Below, piece by piece: positions 27,192 to 36,954 of a stretch of 64,000 nucleotides of DNA. How positions within the stretch are numbered: the stretch's first letter is position 1; each line of letters opens with the position of its first letter. Source of the stretch: Photobacterium indicum (GTDB taxonomy: Bacteria; Pseudomonadota; Gammaproteobacteria; Enterobacterales; Vibrionaceae); assembly GCF_003026215.1 (NCBI RefSeq), contig NZ_PYOC01000008.1:62001-126000 (forward strand). The letters are read 5' to 3'. The notes below the pieces were generated by a model. The model saw only the letters and a list, made by a program, of their open reading frames with translations, did no database searches and was not told the DNA's origin. A program made the translations under genes and the position numbers.

Positions 27192-28145
27192 AACATTTTA
27201 ATAATGAGTTTTGATGAAAAATCGGATTAATAGCTAGGTCGTTGCCAAAATACCAAAATATACGAATTGGTAAAGTGATGTAAGAATATACCCATGATAC
27301 TTCAAGATGCAAAGTCAGCAAGGCAAATCGTACCAAGATGCTAGGCATAAAATTGAAGTATAGTTATTCTACATCGAGATTTTATATACACTCATATAGT
27401 GAGTGAAAAGTATCTGCTGATTGAAAATAAGTGATTATTCAGAGGAAAATGTAGGATATTCACATGATCTCGTGAGGTGAGTGACGAAACAGTAAGGCTA
27501 TTAAACAATTATTATCAATTAACTATTTGAATTTATTTGCTTTTATTTTATTTATTATTATTGTCCGCGGTTTGTTTTAGTTACATTCTGTCGACTGAAA
27601 GAGAAATGTAATGATCTTTAAGAAAGATATCCACAGGCAAATGGAGCAAATATTTTTATTTTATTGAGACTGTATAAGTAAACAGGTGTTTGTTGGTTAT
27701 TTAGACGGTTTTTAATTGGTTATTTTAGCTTGTATGCATTTATAGTGTGGATAAAGTTGGAATTGGTGGATCTTTAACCGATCTTGTTTTCCTAGTTATA
27801 AAGATCACATGATGAACGTTTTTATTAACACATCTAATTATTTATATTGTTGATAATTAAATGTTTATCTTGTTGGTTTCTATTGTGTAATTATATGCCT
27901 ATTCTTTAGGTAAGTGATGAAACAAGCGTTTATTAATGCTTCTGCACAAATCTATCCACAGAAAGAGTGAATAAATGTGGTGTAGGTCTCATTAGCCTGT
28001 TCATAAAGTACTCACTGTCGAAAAGTTATCCATAAAGTGGGGGCTGAGTAGTAAAAAACGTTCATAAACGGGAATGTTTGTTTACCCTCCCCCTCGATCT
28101 GTGAAAAAATCACTGTTAATAGATATTTATACTTGAGGTCGTCCA
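27192..28145. other. Long gene-free AT-rich region between mutH and rppH
   Basis: 954 bp with no supported ORF on either strand. It contains the decayed family B element (from 27287), a 6-bp inverted repeat TACCAA/TTGGTA (27251-27272), several GATC sites and four DnaA-box-like 9-mers: 27627-27635 (ATATCCACA), 27746-27754 (perfect TTATCCACA on the minus strand), 27952-27960 (CTATCCACA) and 28026-28034 (TTATCCATA). It also must hold the promoters of mutH and the rppH operon. Confidence 0.6.
27287..27400. repeat. Decayed family B element
   Basis: 27287-27310 matches the left terminal repeat of the 6236 element at 21 of 24 positions, and an internal block (CTAGGCA..., TAGT-TTCTAC region) follows in the same order. 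No right-hand terminal repeat is visible, so the right boundary given is approximate. Confidence 0.5.
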
Positions 28146-28670
28146 GTGATAGATGGCGATGGATACCGCCCTAATGTAGGGATAGTTATCTGTAATAGCC
28201 ATGGCCAAGTATTCTGGGCTCGACGATATGGACAACATTCTTGGCAGTTTCCACAAGGTGGCATCGATGAGGGAGAAACGCCTGAACAAGCGATGTACCG
28301 GGAATTGTATGAGGAAGTGGGACTTACCAAGAAAGATGTCAGGATTTTAGCTTCTAGCCGTCATTGGCTACGGTATAAGTTACCGAAGCGTCTTGTAAGG
28401 TGGGATTCCAAACCTGTTTGTATCGGGCAAAAACAGAAATGGTTTTTGCTCAGTCTGGAATGCGATGAGTCAAGGGTTAATATGCAGCGCGGTAGTACAC
28501 CGGAATTTGATGGCTGGCGTTGGGTCAGTTATTGGTATCCGGTGAGACAAGTTGTTTCTTTTAAGCGCGATGTTTACCGTCGAGCGTTAAAAGAGTTTGC
28601 CGCAATAGCGATGCCGTTTAAAGAACGGAAAGAAAGAAAATTAAAACGTTACAAAAGCAAACGAGGGTAA
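28146..28670 (+). CDS. rppH: RNA pyrophosphohydrolase RppH
   Basis: A 174-residue Nudix hydrolase that removes pyrophosphate from the 5' end of mRNA and so opens the way to RNase E. The Nudix box [23 protein letters not shown] is complete, and the opening [17 protein letters not shown] is nearly identical to E. coli. The start is GTG 28146 with GAGG upstream. The C-terminal tail is very basic. It heads the order rppH-ptsP-permease-lgt-thyA, which except for the permease equals E. coli. Confidence 0.95.
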   Translation: MIDGDGYRPNVGIVICNSHGQVFWARRYGQHSWQFPQGGIDEGETPEQAMYRELYEEVGLTKKDVRILASSRHWLRYKLPKRLVRWDSKPVCIGQKQKWFLLSLECDESRVNMQRGSTPEFDGWRWVSYWYPVRQVVSFKRDVYRRALKEFAAIAMPFKERKERKLKRYKSKRG

Positions 28671-28713
28671 ATCGGAACCATCCTTAATGGTATAGCAGGT
28701 AAGGCTACTAACT

Positions 28714-30969
28714 ATGCTGATACAGCTTAGAGAGATCGTTGAGAAAGTCGCAAGCGCTCAAAGCTTAATTGAAGCGCTTGATCAGCTTGTTATTAATACA
28801 TGTAAAGCAATGAATACTGAGTGTTGCTCTGTGTATATTGCTGATTATGACAGGCAAGAATATACCTTGATGGCGACTCAGGGGTTAACGAAACCTCATC
28901 ACCAAGTTGGCTTAGGCTTTAGCGAGGGATTAGTGGGGTTAGTTGGCAGCAGAGCTGAGCCAATAAATGTCGCCGATGCAAGTACCCACCCACATTTTAA
29001 GCACCTTCCTGATATCGGAGAAGAGTCATTTGGCTCTTTCTTCGGTACACCGATTATTCATCAGCGTAAGGTTTTGGGCGTGTTGGTTATTCAGCAGCGT
29101 CAACGACGTGAATTTGATGAAAGCGAAGAATCTTTTATGGTCACACTGGCTGCACAGCTAGCGGTTGTTTTTGCACATGCAAAAGCCCAAGGTATGTGGC
29201 CAGATCAACATGATGGAATGCATTTAGTGGGGGCGCCAGCTTCGCCTGGTGTTGCTGTGGCGACAGCATGGTGGGATGACACCCAACCCTTGTTGGAGCA
29301 TGTACTCCCTGCATCGTGTTTAGATCGTAATGAAGAACAAGAGCGATTAAGTATTGCTATTGACTTGGCGAGTACAGAGTTCCGCCGCTTAAGAAAACGG
29401 TTTGATAGTGAACTACAAAAAGAAACCTTAGCGATTTTTGATTTGTTTAATCACTTATTAAATGATCCTATGCTACGTAAAGATCTGTTTGCCAAGATAG
29501 CAAGTGGCGATAAAGCCGAGTGGGCAATCCGGCAGGTAGTTGAAGCGTATTCATCGCGCTTTGCCAACATGAAAGATGAATACTTAAAAGAGCGAGCTCA
29601 AGATATTCGCGAGTTAGGTCAGCGACTATTATTTTTTCTCCACAATGAAGAATCAACCGAGTATCAATGGGATAAACCCGTCGTTCTATTAACGAGAGAA
29701 TTAACGGCGGCAATGTTAGCAGCGATTCCGCCTGGTATGTTAGCTGGCGTCGTTGCACAGGAAGGCGCATCAAACTCCCATGCCGCTATTTTATCTCGCG
29801 CCTTGGGCATTCCTGCGATTATGGGGGTCGACTTTATTCCAGAAAAGGTACATCAGTGTGAAGTGATCGTTGATGGCTATAGCGGCGACCTTCTTATTAA
29901 TCCTAACGTACATGTATTGGCTGAATATCGACGTCTACTTGATGAAGAAAATGAGCTCACTAAGACCGTTGAGGGAGAGCTAGGCAAAGCGTCATACACG
30001 AAAGATAATGAGCGAATCTACATTCATTTGAATGCAGGCTTGAGTGCCGATACCAATATTGCCGTCAATCGAGGAGTGGATGGTGTTGGCTTATACCGAA
30101 CGGAAGTCCCTTTTCTACTGCAACGAAGCTTCCCATCAGAAGAAGAACAAACAGCGCAATATCATTCTATTTTAGCCACGTATCCTGATAAATCTGTCGT
30201 CATGCGTACACTGGATATTGGTGGTGATAAGCCGTTACCTTATCTGACGATTGAAGAAGATAATCCTTTTCTGGGATGGCGAGGAATTCGCTTCACATTG
30301 GATCATCCTGAAATCTTTCTTATTCAAGTACGTGCCATGTTAAAAGCCAGTATTGGTTTGAATAACATGGATATATTGTTGCCGATGATTTCTGGGATTG
30401 CCGAGTTAGACGATGCGAAAGTGCTGATTGATCGTGCATTTGATGAAGTGTCTCTGCAAGCGAAAGAGCAAGGGTTTGAACTACAACGACCACGCATTGG
30501 TATCATGATTGAAGTGCCTTCTATTTTGTATCAATTACCGATACTGAAAGGGCGAGTCGACTTTATTTCGGTCGGCAGTAACGATCTAACACAATATTTA
30601 TTAGCCGTTGATCGGAACAATGCACGGGTTGCGAATGTCTATGATGCATTACACCCTGCAGTTTTAAATGCGTTAAAGCATATTATTGATGCGGGAAAGC
30701 AAATGGATATTCCTGTTTGCTTATGTGGAGAACTGGCTGGTGACCCTGTGGGGGCATTGTTGCTGGTAGGGATGGGATACCGTTCATTGAGTATGAATAC
30801 CCGCAATGTAGCGAAAATAAAGTACATATTACGTCATATAACAGTACAAGAAATGGAGTCGTTAGCGAAGTTTGCTTTAGGCTCTGCGTTATCTGTTGAT
30901 GTACGAACGATGACAACAAAATTTGTTGAAGATCGTGGATTAGGTGGCTTTATCCGTGCGGGTAAATAA
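28714..30969 (+). CDS. ptsP: Phosphoenolpyruvate--protein phosphotransferase PtsP (EI-Ntr)
   Basis: A 751-residue enzyme I of the nitrogen PTS. Residues 1-165 form a GAF domain that senses glutamine in E. coli; then come the PTS EI N-terminal domain, the swivelling PEP-utilising domain with phospho-histidine H356 (EGASNSHAAI, same number as E. coli) and the C-terminal PEP-binding barrel (MRTLDIGGDKPLPYL, FISVGSNDLTQYLLAVDRNN, catalytic Cys in VCLCGELAGD). It phosphorylates NPr and then EIIA-Ntr in a regulatory chain. It starts 43 bp after rppH, so they are probably co-transcribed. Confidence 0.95.
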   Translation: MLIQLREIVEKVASAQSLIEALDQLVINTCKAMNTECCSVYIADYDRQEYTLMATQGLTKPHHQVGLGFSEGLVGLVGSRAEPINVADASTHPHFKHLPDIGEESFGSFFGTPIIHQRKVLGVLVIQQRQRREFDESEESFMVTLAAQLAVVFAHAKAQGMWPDQHDGMHLVGAPASPGVAVATAWWDDTQPLLEHVLPASCLDRNEEQERLSIAIDLASTEFRRLRKRFDSELQKETLAIFDLFNHLLNDPMLRKDLFAKIASGDKAEWAIRQVVEAYSSRFANMKDEYLKERAQDIRELGQRLLFFLHNEESTEYQWDKPVVLLTRELTAAMLAAIPPGMLAGVVAQEGASNSHAAILSRALGIPAIMGVDFIPEKVHQCEVIVDGYSGDLLINPNVHVLAEYRRLLDEENELTKTVEGELGKASYTKDNERIYIHLNAGLSADTNIAVNRGVDGVGLYRTEVPFLLQRSFPSEEEQTAQYHSILATYPDKSVVMRTLDIGGDKPLPYLTIEEDNPFLGWRGIRFTLDHPEIFLIQVRAMLKASIGLNNMDILLPMISGIAELDDAKVLIDRAFDEVSLQAKEQGFELQRPRIGIMIEVPSILYQLPILKGRVDFISVGSNDLTQYLLAVDRNNARVANVYDALHPAVLNALKHIIDAGKQMDIPVCLCGELAGDPVGALLLVGMGYRSLSMNTRNVAKIKYILRHITVQEMESLAKFALGSALSVDVRTMTTKFVEDRGLGGFIRAGK

Positions 30970-31000
30970 TAAGCGTGCTAGGCATAAAAGAGGTTACTAG

Positions 31001-31804
31001 ATGTTAGAAGGCACGTTATGGTTATTTGCCATGTGTTTGTTGTTGGGGTCTGTTGTTGGGCTGTTTGCGGGCTTATTAGGTATTGGTGGGGGATTGCTAG
31101 TTGTGCCTGCATTAGTTTGGCTATTGCCGCTTGCGGGTATAGACAACAGTTTAGTGATGCATATGGCACTGGCAACCTCATTAGCCAGCATTGTTTTGAC
31201 GTCTGGCGCTTCAGCGCGTAATCACATTAAACGGGGTAATATTGATTTTTCAATCGTAAAATCAATGGCTCCGGGGATTGTGCTTGGTGGGTTAGGTGGA
31301 AGCGTTATTGCTGAAATGGTGCCGACCGAGTTATTACCCAAAATTTTTGCCACTATCGTTTTATTGCTAGCGCTACAAATGTTGCTATCAATGCGAATGA
31401 CAAACCAGCGTCCTATTCCTAGCTCTGTTGCTTGTGCTTGTAGTGGTGGGGTGATTGGGGTAATTTCAAGTCTTGCTGGTATTGGGGGCGGTTCGTTAAC
31501 GGTGCCATACTTAAATTGGCACGGTGTTGAGATGCGACGAGCAATAGGGTGTGCATCGTTATCAGGTGCCATTATTGCGGTTGCTGGAATGGTTGGCTTT
31601 ATTTTTTCAGGCTTGAATGAAGCAGCTTTGCCACCTATGAGTATTGGTTATGTCTATCTACCGGCATTGGTTGGTATTGTATCGACCTCTGTGATTACCA
31701 CTCGCTATGGCGCTGCATTAGTCAGTCGCTTACCAACAATGACATTAAAGAAAATATTTGCCGTTTTTCTGTTATTTATTGGCAGTAAAATGTTTTTGGG
31801 ATAA
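31001..31804 (+). CDS. Sulfite exporter TauE/SafE family permease (TSUP)
   Basis: A 267-residue polytopic membrane protein with seven to eight hydrophobic helices and the paired signature of the TSUP family: GLLGIGGGLLVVPALVW near residue 22 and the repeat SLAGIGGGSLTVPYL near residue 157. Members export or import sulfite, sulfonates or other small organic anions; the substrate here cannot be read from the sequence. It starts 31 bp after ptsP (AGAGG, ATG 31001) and lies 74 bp before lgt. E. coli lacks this gene at the same place. Confidence 0.85.
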   Translation: MLEGTLWLFAMCLLLGSVVGLFAGLLGIGGGLLVVPALVWLLPLAGIDNSLVMHMALATSLASIVLTSGASARNHIKRGNIDFSIVKSMAPGIVLGGLGGSVIAEMVPTELLPKIFATIVLLLALQMLLSMRMTNQRPIPSSVACACSGGVIGVISSLAGIGGGSLTVPYLNWHGVEMRRAIGCASLSGAIIAVAGMVGFIFSGLNEAALPPMSIGYVYLPALVGIVSTSVITTRYGAALVSRLPTMTLKKIFAVFLLFIGSKMFLG

Positions 31805-31878
31805 ATGGAAAGAACGAGAAACACGCGTTTTAACCTGTCTTCCTATTTAGATTGTTACCCTTTGAAGAGATTATTTTA

Positions 31879-32679
31879 ATGAGCCAAGGCTTTTTAACCT
31901 TTCCGACAATTGATCCAGTTTTAATCCAACTTGGTCCTCTGGCGATTCGCTGGTATGGCTTGATGTATTTAGTGGGCTTCCTTTTTGCCATGTGGTTAGC
32001 GAACCGCCGAGCAGACAAACCAAACAGTGGATGGACTCGCGATCAAGTGAGTGACTTGTTATTCGCGGGCTTTCTAGGTGTAGTGCTAGGTGGTCGTATT
32101 GGCTATGTGCTGTTTTATAACTTTGGACTATTCCTCGATAATCCATTGTATTTATTCCAAGTATGGACTGGCGGTATGTCGTTCCATGGTGGTTTACTTG
32201 GTGTAATGACTGCGATGCTTTGGTATGGCCATCGTAATAAACGCACTTTCTTTTCTGTTGCCGACTTTATTGCACCGCTTGTACCATTTGGTTTAGGTAT
32301 GGGGCGCTTAGGTAACTTTATGAATGGTGAATTGTGGGGACGAGTAACCGATGTGCCATGGGCAATGATATTCCCTACTGGTGGTCCTTTTCCTCGTCAC
32401 CCATCGCAACTCTATGAAGCATTCCTTGAAGGGTTCGTGCTACTTATTATCTTAAATATTTTCATTCGTAAGCCACGCCCAGCAGGGGCAGTATCGGGCC
32501 TATTCCTAATTGGTTACGGTAGTTTCCGCTTTATTATTGAATACTTCCGTGAACCCGATGCTCAGTTAGGTTTGTTTGGTGATTGGATTAGTATGGGGCA
32601 AATATTATCTTCACCAATGATTGTTTTTGGTGCATTACTGATGCTATGGGCCTACAAGGCACAGCCTAAAACGGCATAA
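31879..32679 (+). CDS. lgt: Phosphatidylglycerol--prolipoprotein diacylglyceryl transferase
   Basis: A 266-residue inner-membrane enzyme that adds diacylglycerol to the lipobox Cys, the first step in lipoprotein maturation. The Lgt signature [14 protein letters not shown], the GGMSFHGGL segment and the C-terminal [11 protein letters not shown] with its essential Arg are intact. I use ATG 31879 (MSQGFLTFP); the reading from TTG 31852 adds nine unsupported residues. Its partner enzyme gene lspA is also in this window (44280). It is followed by a terminator-like hairpin and then thyA. Confidence 0.94.
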   Translation: MSQGFLTFPTIDPVLIQLGPLAIRWYGLMYLVGFLFAMWLANRRADKPNSGWTRDQVSDLLFAGFLGVVLGGRIGYVLFYNFGLFLDNPLYLFQVWTGGMSFHGGLLGVMTAMLWYGHRNKRTFFSVADFIAPLVPFGLGMGRLGNFMNGELWGRVTDVPWAMIFPTGGPFPRHPSQLYEAFLEGFVLLIILNIFIRKPRPAGAVSGLFLIGYGSFRFIIEYFREPDAQLGLFGDWISMGQILSSPMIVFGALLMLWAYKAQPKTA

Positions 32680-32708
32680 ACGGCGCCCGTTTTAATACAT
32701 ACAAACAA

Positions 32709-32740
32709 AGGCTGCATCTTACGGTGCTGCCTTTTTTTTG
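32709..32740 (+). terminator. Terminator between lgt and thyA
   Basis: Imperfect 10-bp stem (32709-32718 / 32723-32732) with two mismatched or wobble positions, TTAC loop, followed by eight T. Confidence 0.75.
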
Positions 32741-32838
32741 ATTTCACTCCCTGTCGCGCGTAATGGGTAACTGGTAAACTTCTTACTATCGAACACAAGA
32801 GCACTTGTGAATGAAGCGGGCTAATAGCGAGTAAAACG

Positions 32839-33690
32839 ATGAAACAGTATTTAGAACTCTGTCAGCGTATTGTTGACGACGGCGTTTGGATTGAAAATAA
32901 ACGCACCAATAAGCGGTGCCTTACCGTTGTTAATGCCGATTTAACGTTTGATGTGGCTAATAATCAGTTTCCGCTTATAACCACTCGTAAAAGCTTCTGG
33001 AAATCCGCTATTGCTGAGTTGCTTGGTTATATCCGTGGTTATGACAATGCCGCTGATTTTCGTGCCTTGGGAACAAAAACGTGGGACATGAATGCGAATG
33101 ATAATTTGGCTTGGCTGAATAATCCGCACCGTAAAGGTGAAGATGACATGGGGCGGGTGTACGGCGTTCAAGGCCGTAGTTGGCAGAAACCAGATGGTAG
33201 TACCATCGATCAGTTGCGAAAAATTGTTGATAACCTGTCTGAAGGTATTGATGACCGTGGTGAAATCCTGACGTTTTATAATCCAGGTGAGTTTGATATG
33301 GGGTGTTTGCGTCCTTGTATGCATACACACACATTTTCATTGCTTGGTGACACCTTACACCTAACAAGCTACCAGCGTTCATGTGACGTGCCACTAGGGC
33401 TCAATTTTAACCAAGTTCAGGTCTATACACTGCTGGCACTAATGGCTCAGATTACTGGCAAGAAGCCTGGTCAGGCTTATCACAAGATTATTAATGCACA
33501 TATCTATGAAGATCAGTTGCCTTTGCTGCGTGATGTGCAATTAACGCGTACCCCTTTTGCTTCACCTAAACTTATCATCAACCCAAAGATTAAAAGCCTT
33601 GAAGATTTGGAAACTTGGGTAACAATGGATGATTTCGAAGTGATTGGCTACGAGCACCATGAAGCGATAAAGTATCCATTTTCGGTTTAA
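32839..33690 (+). CDS. thyA: Thymidylate synthase
   Basis: A 283-residue enzyme that converts dUMP to dTMP using methylene-tetrahydrofolate. The nucleophile is C160 in [10 protein letters not shown]; dUMP phosphate is bound by the Arg in [16 protein letters not shown]; the pattern [11 protein letters not shown] and the ending near [17 protein letters not shown] are family-typical. It is longer than the 264-residue E. coli enzyme, matching the slightly longer Vibrio-type ThyA. The position next to lgt is the same as in E. coli. It has its own terminator. Confidence 0.94.
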   Translation: MKQYLELCQRIVDDGVWIENKRTNKRCLTVVNADLTFDVANNQFPLITTRKSFWKSAIAELLGYIRGYDNAADFRALGTKTWDMNANDNLAWLNNPHRKGEDDMGRVYGVQGRSWQKPDGSTIDQLRKIVDNLSEGIDDRGEILTFYNPGEFDMGCLRPCMHTHTFSLLGDTLHLTSYQRSCDVPLGLNFNQVQVYTLLALMAQITGKKPGQAYHKIINAHIYEDQLPLLRDVQLTRTPFASPKLIINPKIKSLEDLETWVTMDDFEVIGYEHHEAIKYPFSV

Positions 33691-33735
33691 AAGTGTAAGC
33701 GTATTCTTCACGATAAATCGGAATGTAAAGATCAG

Positions 33736-33777
33736 CAAAAAGCCCCGCATTGATAACCAATGCGGGGCTTTTTTTAC
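33736..33777. terminator. Bidirectional terminator between thyA and nptA
   Basis: Perfect 14-bp stem (33739-33752 / 33758-33771), 5-nt loop, A-run to the left and T-run to the right, between convergent genes. Confidence 0.92.
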
Positions 33778-33818
33778 GTTGGTATTATCAAATAAACGAT
33801 ATACCAGAACATAAGCTA

Positions 33819-34961
33819 TTAGGCGGTAAACGCTAAGATAGAACCAGGAAGAACCAAGAAGATAAAGGCAATATAACCAGCCACTGCCGCTTTACTCTTT
33901 GTTGCTAATTCACCTAAGAAGAATGCACCTTTCAATGGTAATTCTCGTAGCATCGGAATACCGAAGATAACAATTGTCGCCAGTAGATTAAAGACTAAGT
34001 GTACAAGTGCAATCTGTAGAGCAAATACCGCGTACTCACCAGAGATTGCCGTTGCAGCCAGTAGTGCTGTAATACATGTGCCGATGTTAGCACCTAACGT
34101 AAACGGGTAAACATCACGCACTTTTAATACGCCAGTGCCTACTAGTGGTACCATCAAACTTGTCGTGGTTGAAGATGATTGAACAAGGATGGTGACAACG
34201 GTACCAGAAGCAATACCGTGTAGAGGACCGCGACCAATGGCACTTTTTAGAATATCACGCGCACGCCCAACCATTAGGCTACGCATTAACTTGCCCATTG
34301 TGGTGATAGCCATAAAAATTAAAGTAATACCGATGAAGATAAGAGCAATACCACCGACGTTACCAAATGTTTCTAGTGGCCCTTTTACAATGTCGACTGC
34401 TGGTTGAGTTAATGGCTTCATAAAATTCAAGCCTTTCATGCTCATGTCGCCAGCCTCCAACATTGGCGATACCAACCACTGAGAGATTTTATCCAGTAAA
34501 CCAAACATCATTTCTAAAGGAAGAAAAATAGCAACGGCAAGTAAGTTAAAGATGTCATGTACGGTTGCACTCGCAAATGCACGACGGAATTCTTCTTTAC
34601 AACGCGCATGACCAAGACTAACGATTGTATTGGTTAGTGTTGTACCGATATTTGCACCCATCACCATTGGAATGGCAGTCTCTACGGGGAGTCCGCCTGC
34701 AACTAAGCCAACAATAATTGAAGTTACTGTACTTGAAGATTGAATAAGAGCTGTTGCAATCAAGCCAATCATTAGGCCTGCTACAGGGTGCGATGCAAAT
34801 TCAAATAGCGTTTTAGCTTGTTCACCGACCGACCATTTAAAGCCGCTGCTCACCATTGATACGGCAACAAGTAAAACGTAAAGCATGAACGCTAGGTTTG
34901 CCCAGCGGACCCAACGCATAGAGCTGCTTGTTGTTTCAGCAGTAGTGGCTTGGGTATTCAT
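33819..34961 (-). CDS. nptA: Na+/phosphate cotransporter family protein NptA
   Basis: A 380-residue polytopic inner-membrane protein of the NptA/PNaS family. The duplicated QSSS motif, the hallmark of type II Na/Pi carriers, occurs twice: LIQSSSTVTSI near residue 75 and LVQSSSTTTSL near residue 265. Each half also has GANIGT. V. cholerae NptA carries out Na+-dependent phosphate uptake. I choose ATG 34961 because GGAG lies 9 nt upstream; the ATG at 34967 would be too close to that site. A Pho-box-like sequence lies upstream at 35038-35055. Confidence 0.87.
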   Translation of the reverse strand: MNTQATTAETTSSSMRWVRWANLAFMLYVLLVAVSMVSSGFKWSVGEQAKTLFEFASHPVAGLMIGLIATALIQSSSTVTSIIVGLVAGGLPVETAIPMVMGANIGTTLTNTIVSLGHARCKEEFRRAFASATVHDIFNLLAVAIFLPLEMMFGLLDKISQWLVSPMLEAGDMSMKGLNFMKPLTQPAVDIVKGPLETFGNVGGIALIFIGITLIFMAITTMGKLMRSLMVGRARDILKSAIGRGPLHGIASGTVVTILVQSSSTTTSLMVPLVGTGVLKVRDVYPFTLGANIGTCITALLAATAISGEYAVFALQIALVHLVFNLLATIVIFGIPMLRELPLKGAFFLGELATKSKAAVAGYIAFIFLVLPGSILAFTA

Positions 34962-35037
34962 AATCATATCTCCATGACAGTAGTATGTCGTTTGGGTTTC
35001 ATTTTGTTGAAATCTGAGGCGATGGTAATTCTGTAAT

Positions 35038-35055
35038 ATTTCAGAAATATGACAC
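35038..35055 (-). promoter_or_regulatory. Candidate Pho box upstream of nptA
   Basis: On the minus strand GTGTCATATTTCTGAAAT resembles the Pho box (CTGTCAT, 4 A/T bases, CTGTCAT) with three mismatches, all outside the spacer. It lies about 80 bp upstream of the nptA start, a plausible activator position. Several further CTGTCAT-like heptamers occur nearby (34974, 35057). The rest of the 480-bp nptA-nhaA spacer shows nothing I can name. Confidence 0.4.
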
Positions 35056-35443
35056 TGACTGTCATAAAGCGATTTTGTGCTTAATTTGTGAAGGGGATTG
35101 GGTGGTGAAAATTTAGCTTTTAATTTAAATTGTAACTTAAGCTGTTGTTTTGTTTCTTTTTATTTCTGTTTGTATCGTTTTTTTTAATTTAAGTTTACTA
35201 TGCTAAAAATACTGAAAAAAATAGTGATAATTTTCATTTTCATGGCGATTATCCAGTGTTTTATATGACAGTGAACATCACTATTTATTCAATTGTGCGG
35301 ATATTTCTCGGTTAAATCGTTAATTGCTCGGTTTTGCCGAGCAATTAACGCTGAACAAACGATTTCACAGATAGTAAGTGTGACAGCTACACTAAATTTA
35401 CAAATCGTAATATTTTTTGTTTTGTTTTAAGGAGTCACGGTCA

Positions 35444-36601
35444 ATGACCGATGCTATACGTAAGTTTTTAAAATTAGAGTCTGCGGGCGGTATCATTCTC
35501 ATTATTGCCGCAGCAGTAGCAATGGTTATTGCAAACTCCCCATTACAATCTCTATACAGCGGTACATTGAGTTCATATATCGCGGGTTTATCTGTTGAGC
35601 ATTGGATTAATGATGGCCTGATGGCTATTTTCTTCATGTTAATTGGACTTGAAGTAAAAAGAGAGTTGATTGAAGGTGCGCTAAATACAAAAGAGAAAGC
35701 TATTTTCCCTGCTATTGCTGCAGTGGGGGGCATGGTTGCGCCAGCATTAGTTTATGTAGCGTTTAACTTTGCAGATCCTATTGCGCTTCAAGGTTGGGCT
35801 ATTCCTGCTGCAACCGATATTGCTTTTGCATTGGGTGTAATGGCGTTACTGGGTAATCGTGTACCTGTTAGCTTGAAAGTATTTTTATTAGCGCTGGCTA
35901 TTATCGATGACCTGGGCGTTATTGTGATTATTGCTCTGTTTTACAGCAGTGATTTATCAACATTGGCACTTGCCGTTGCATTTGCTGCAACTGCAACGTT
36001 GTTCGCGATGAATGCGAAGAATGTTACCAAGACGTCTCTGTACTTAATTGTGGGGGCAATACTGTGGTTTAGTGTGTTGAAGTCAGGCATACACGCAACA
36101 CTGGCGGGTGTAGTACTTGGTTTTGCTATTCCACTAACCGGTAAAGACGGGCGTTCTGATAAGCATTCACCTCTGAAGCACCTAGAGCATGTTTTGCATC
36201 CTTATGTCGCTTTCTTAATTCTACCGTTATTTGCATTTGCGAATGCTGGCATCTCTTTAGATGGCGTATCGCTAGAAAGTGTTACAGGCATGCTGCCGTT
36301 AGGTATTGCTGCTGGACTATTCCTTGGTAAGCCATTGGGTATTTTCACAGCAAGCTATATCGCAGTTAAAATGGGGTTAGCCACATTACCTGATGGTATT
36401 AATCTGAAGCATATCTTTGCTGTATCAGTGTTGTGTGGTATCGGCTTTACGATGTCGATCTTTATATCGTCATTGGCATTTGTAGGTGCCCCTGCTGATT
36501 TCAATACCTATTCACGTCTAGGTATATTAATGGGTTCAACAGTTGCTGCTGTTGTGGGTTACTTCTTATTGAGTCGGACTTTGCCTAAAACGGAGGCATA
36601 A
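35444..36601 (+). CDS. nhaA: Na+/H+ antiporter NhaA
   Basis: A 385-residue inner-membrane antiporter that expels Na+ or Li+ in exchange for two protons. The key residues are recognisable: [10 protein letters not shown] with Asp125 (equivalent to Asp133), and the ion-binding pair Asp155-Asp156 in [11 protein letters not shown] (Asp163/164 in E. coli), plus the C-terminal [12 protein letters not shown] helix with its preceding Cys-Gly. ATG 35444 follows AAGGAG. It begins a unit with a small secreted protein gene and nhaR, and probably answers to NhaR and Na+. Confidence 0.94.
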   Translation: MTDAIRKFLKLESAGGIILIIAAAVAMVIANSPLQSLYSGTLSSYIAGLSVEHWINDGLMAIFFMLIGLEVKRELIEGALNTKEKAIFPAIAAVGGMVAPALVYVAFNFADPIALQGWAIPAATDIAFALGVMALLGNRVPVSLKVFLLALAIIDDLGVIVIIALFYSSDLSTLALAVAFAATATLFAMNAKNVTKTSLYLIVGAILWFSVLKSGIHATLAGVVLGFAIPLTGKDGRSDKHSPLKHLEHVLHPYVAFLILPLFAFANAGISLDGVSLESVTGMLPLGIAAGLFLGKPLGIFTASYIAVKMGLATLPDGINLKHIFAVSVLCGIGFTMSIFISSLAFVGAPADFNTYSRLGILMGSTVAAVVGYFLLSRTLPKTEA

Positions 36602-36602
36602 A

Positions 36603-36872
36603 ATGAAACGTTATCTTCTAAGCGTTGTAATTCTAGCTTCATCATCAGCCTTTGCTGGTTCTGATTATGACGGCTGTATTGATAATATTCAGACTGAAAT
36701 CTGTCAGGCTTACTTTGCAGGTATTAGTCATGGTAAAGAGAATGTAGATATAGCTGAAGTGGGTGAACTGGAAGATTCCTTTCGCTCTCGTGCATTAGAA
36801 CAACGTGTAGGAGAGCGTTACCGTAAAACAGTACAAACAGAAAAGAAAAACGTTCAGGTGAGTAATTTGTAA
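36603..36872 (+). CDS. Small secreted protein between nhaA and nhaR, unknown function
   Basis: An 89-residue protein that starts one base after the nhaA stop, with GGAGG 6 nt upstream, so translation is probably coupled. A clear signal peptide (MKRYLLSVVILASSSAFA) should release a hydrophilic mature protein of about 71 residues with two Cys (C25, C34) that could form a disulfide, followed by a charged helix-like region. No family recognised. Its location suggests a periplasmic role linked to NhaA, but this is only context. Confidence 0.75.
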   Translation: MKRYLLSVVILASSSAFAGSDYDGCIDNIQTEICQAYFAGISHGKENVDIAEVGELEDSFRSRALEQRVGERYRKTVQTEKKNVQVSNL

Positions 36873-36905
36873 CGAATTTTCTGATTGAATTGTAATAAAT
36901 ATTGA

Positions 36906-36950
36906 AGCCCCAAGATGTGCAGCGTAAGCTGAGTATCTGGGGTTTTTTTT
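36906..36950 (+). terminator. Terminator/attenuator directly before nhaR
   Basis: A stem built from CCCCA/TGGGG at the base and CAGC GTAA GCTG at the tip, with a short imperfect middle, followed by eight T ending only five bases before the nhaR ATG at 36955. If it works, it reduces nhaR expression from the nhaA promoter. Confidence 0.7.
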
Positions 36951-36954
36951 ATTT

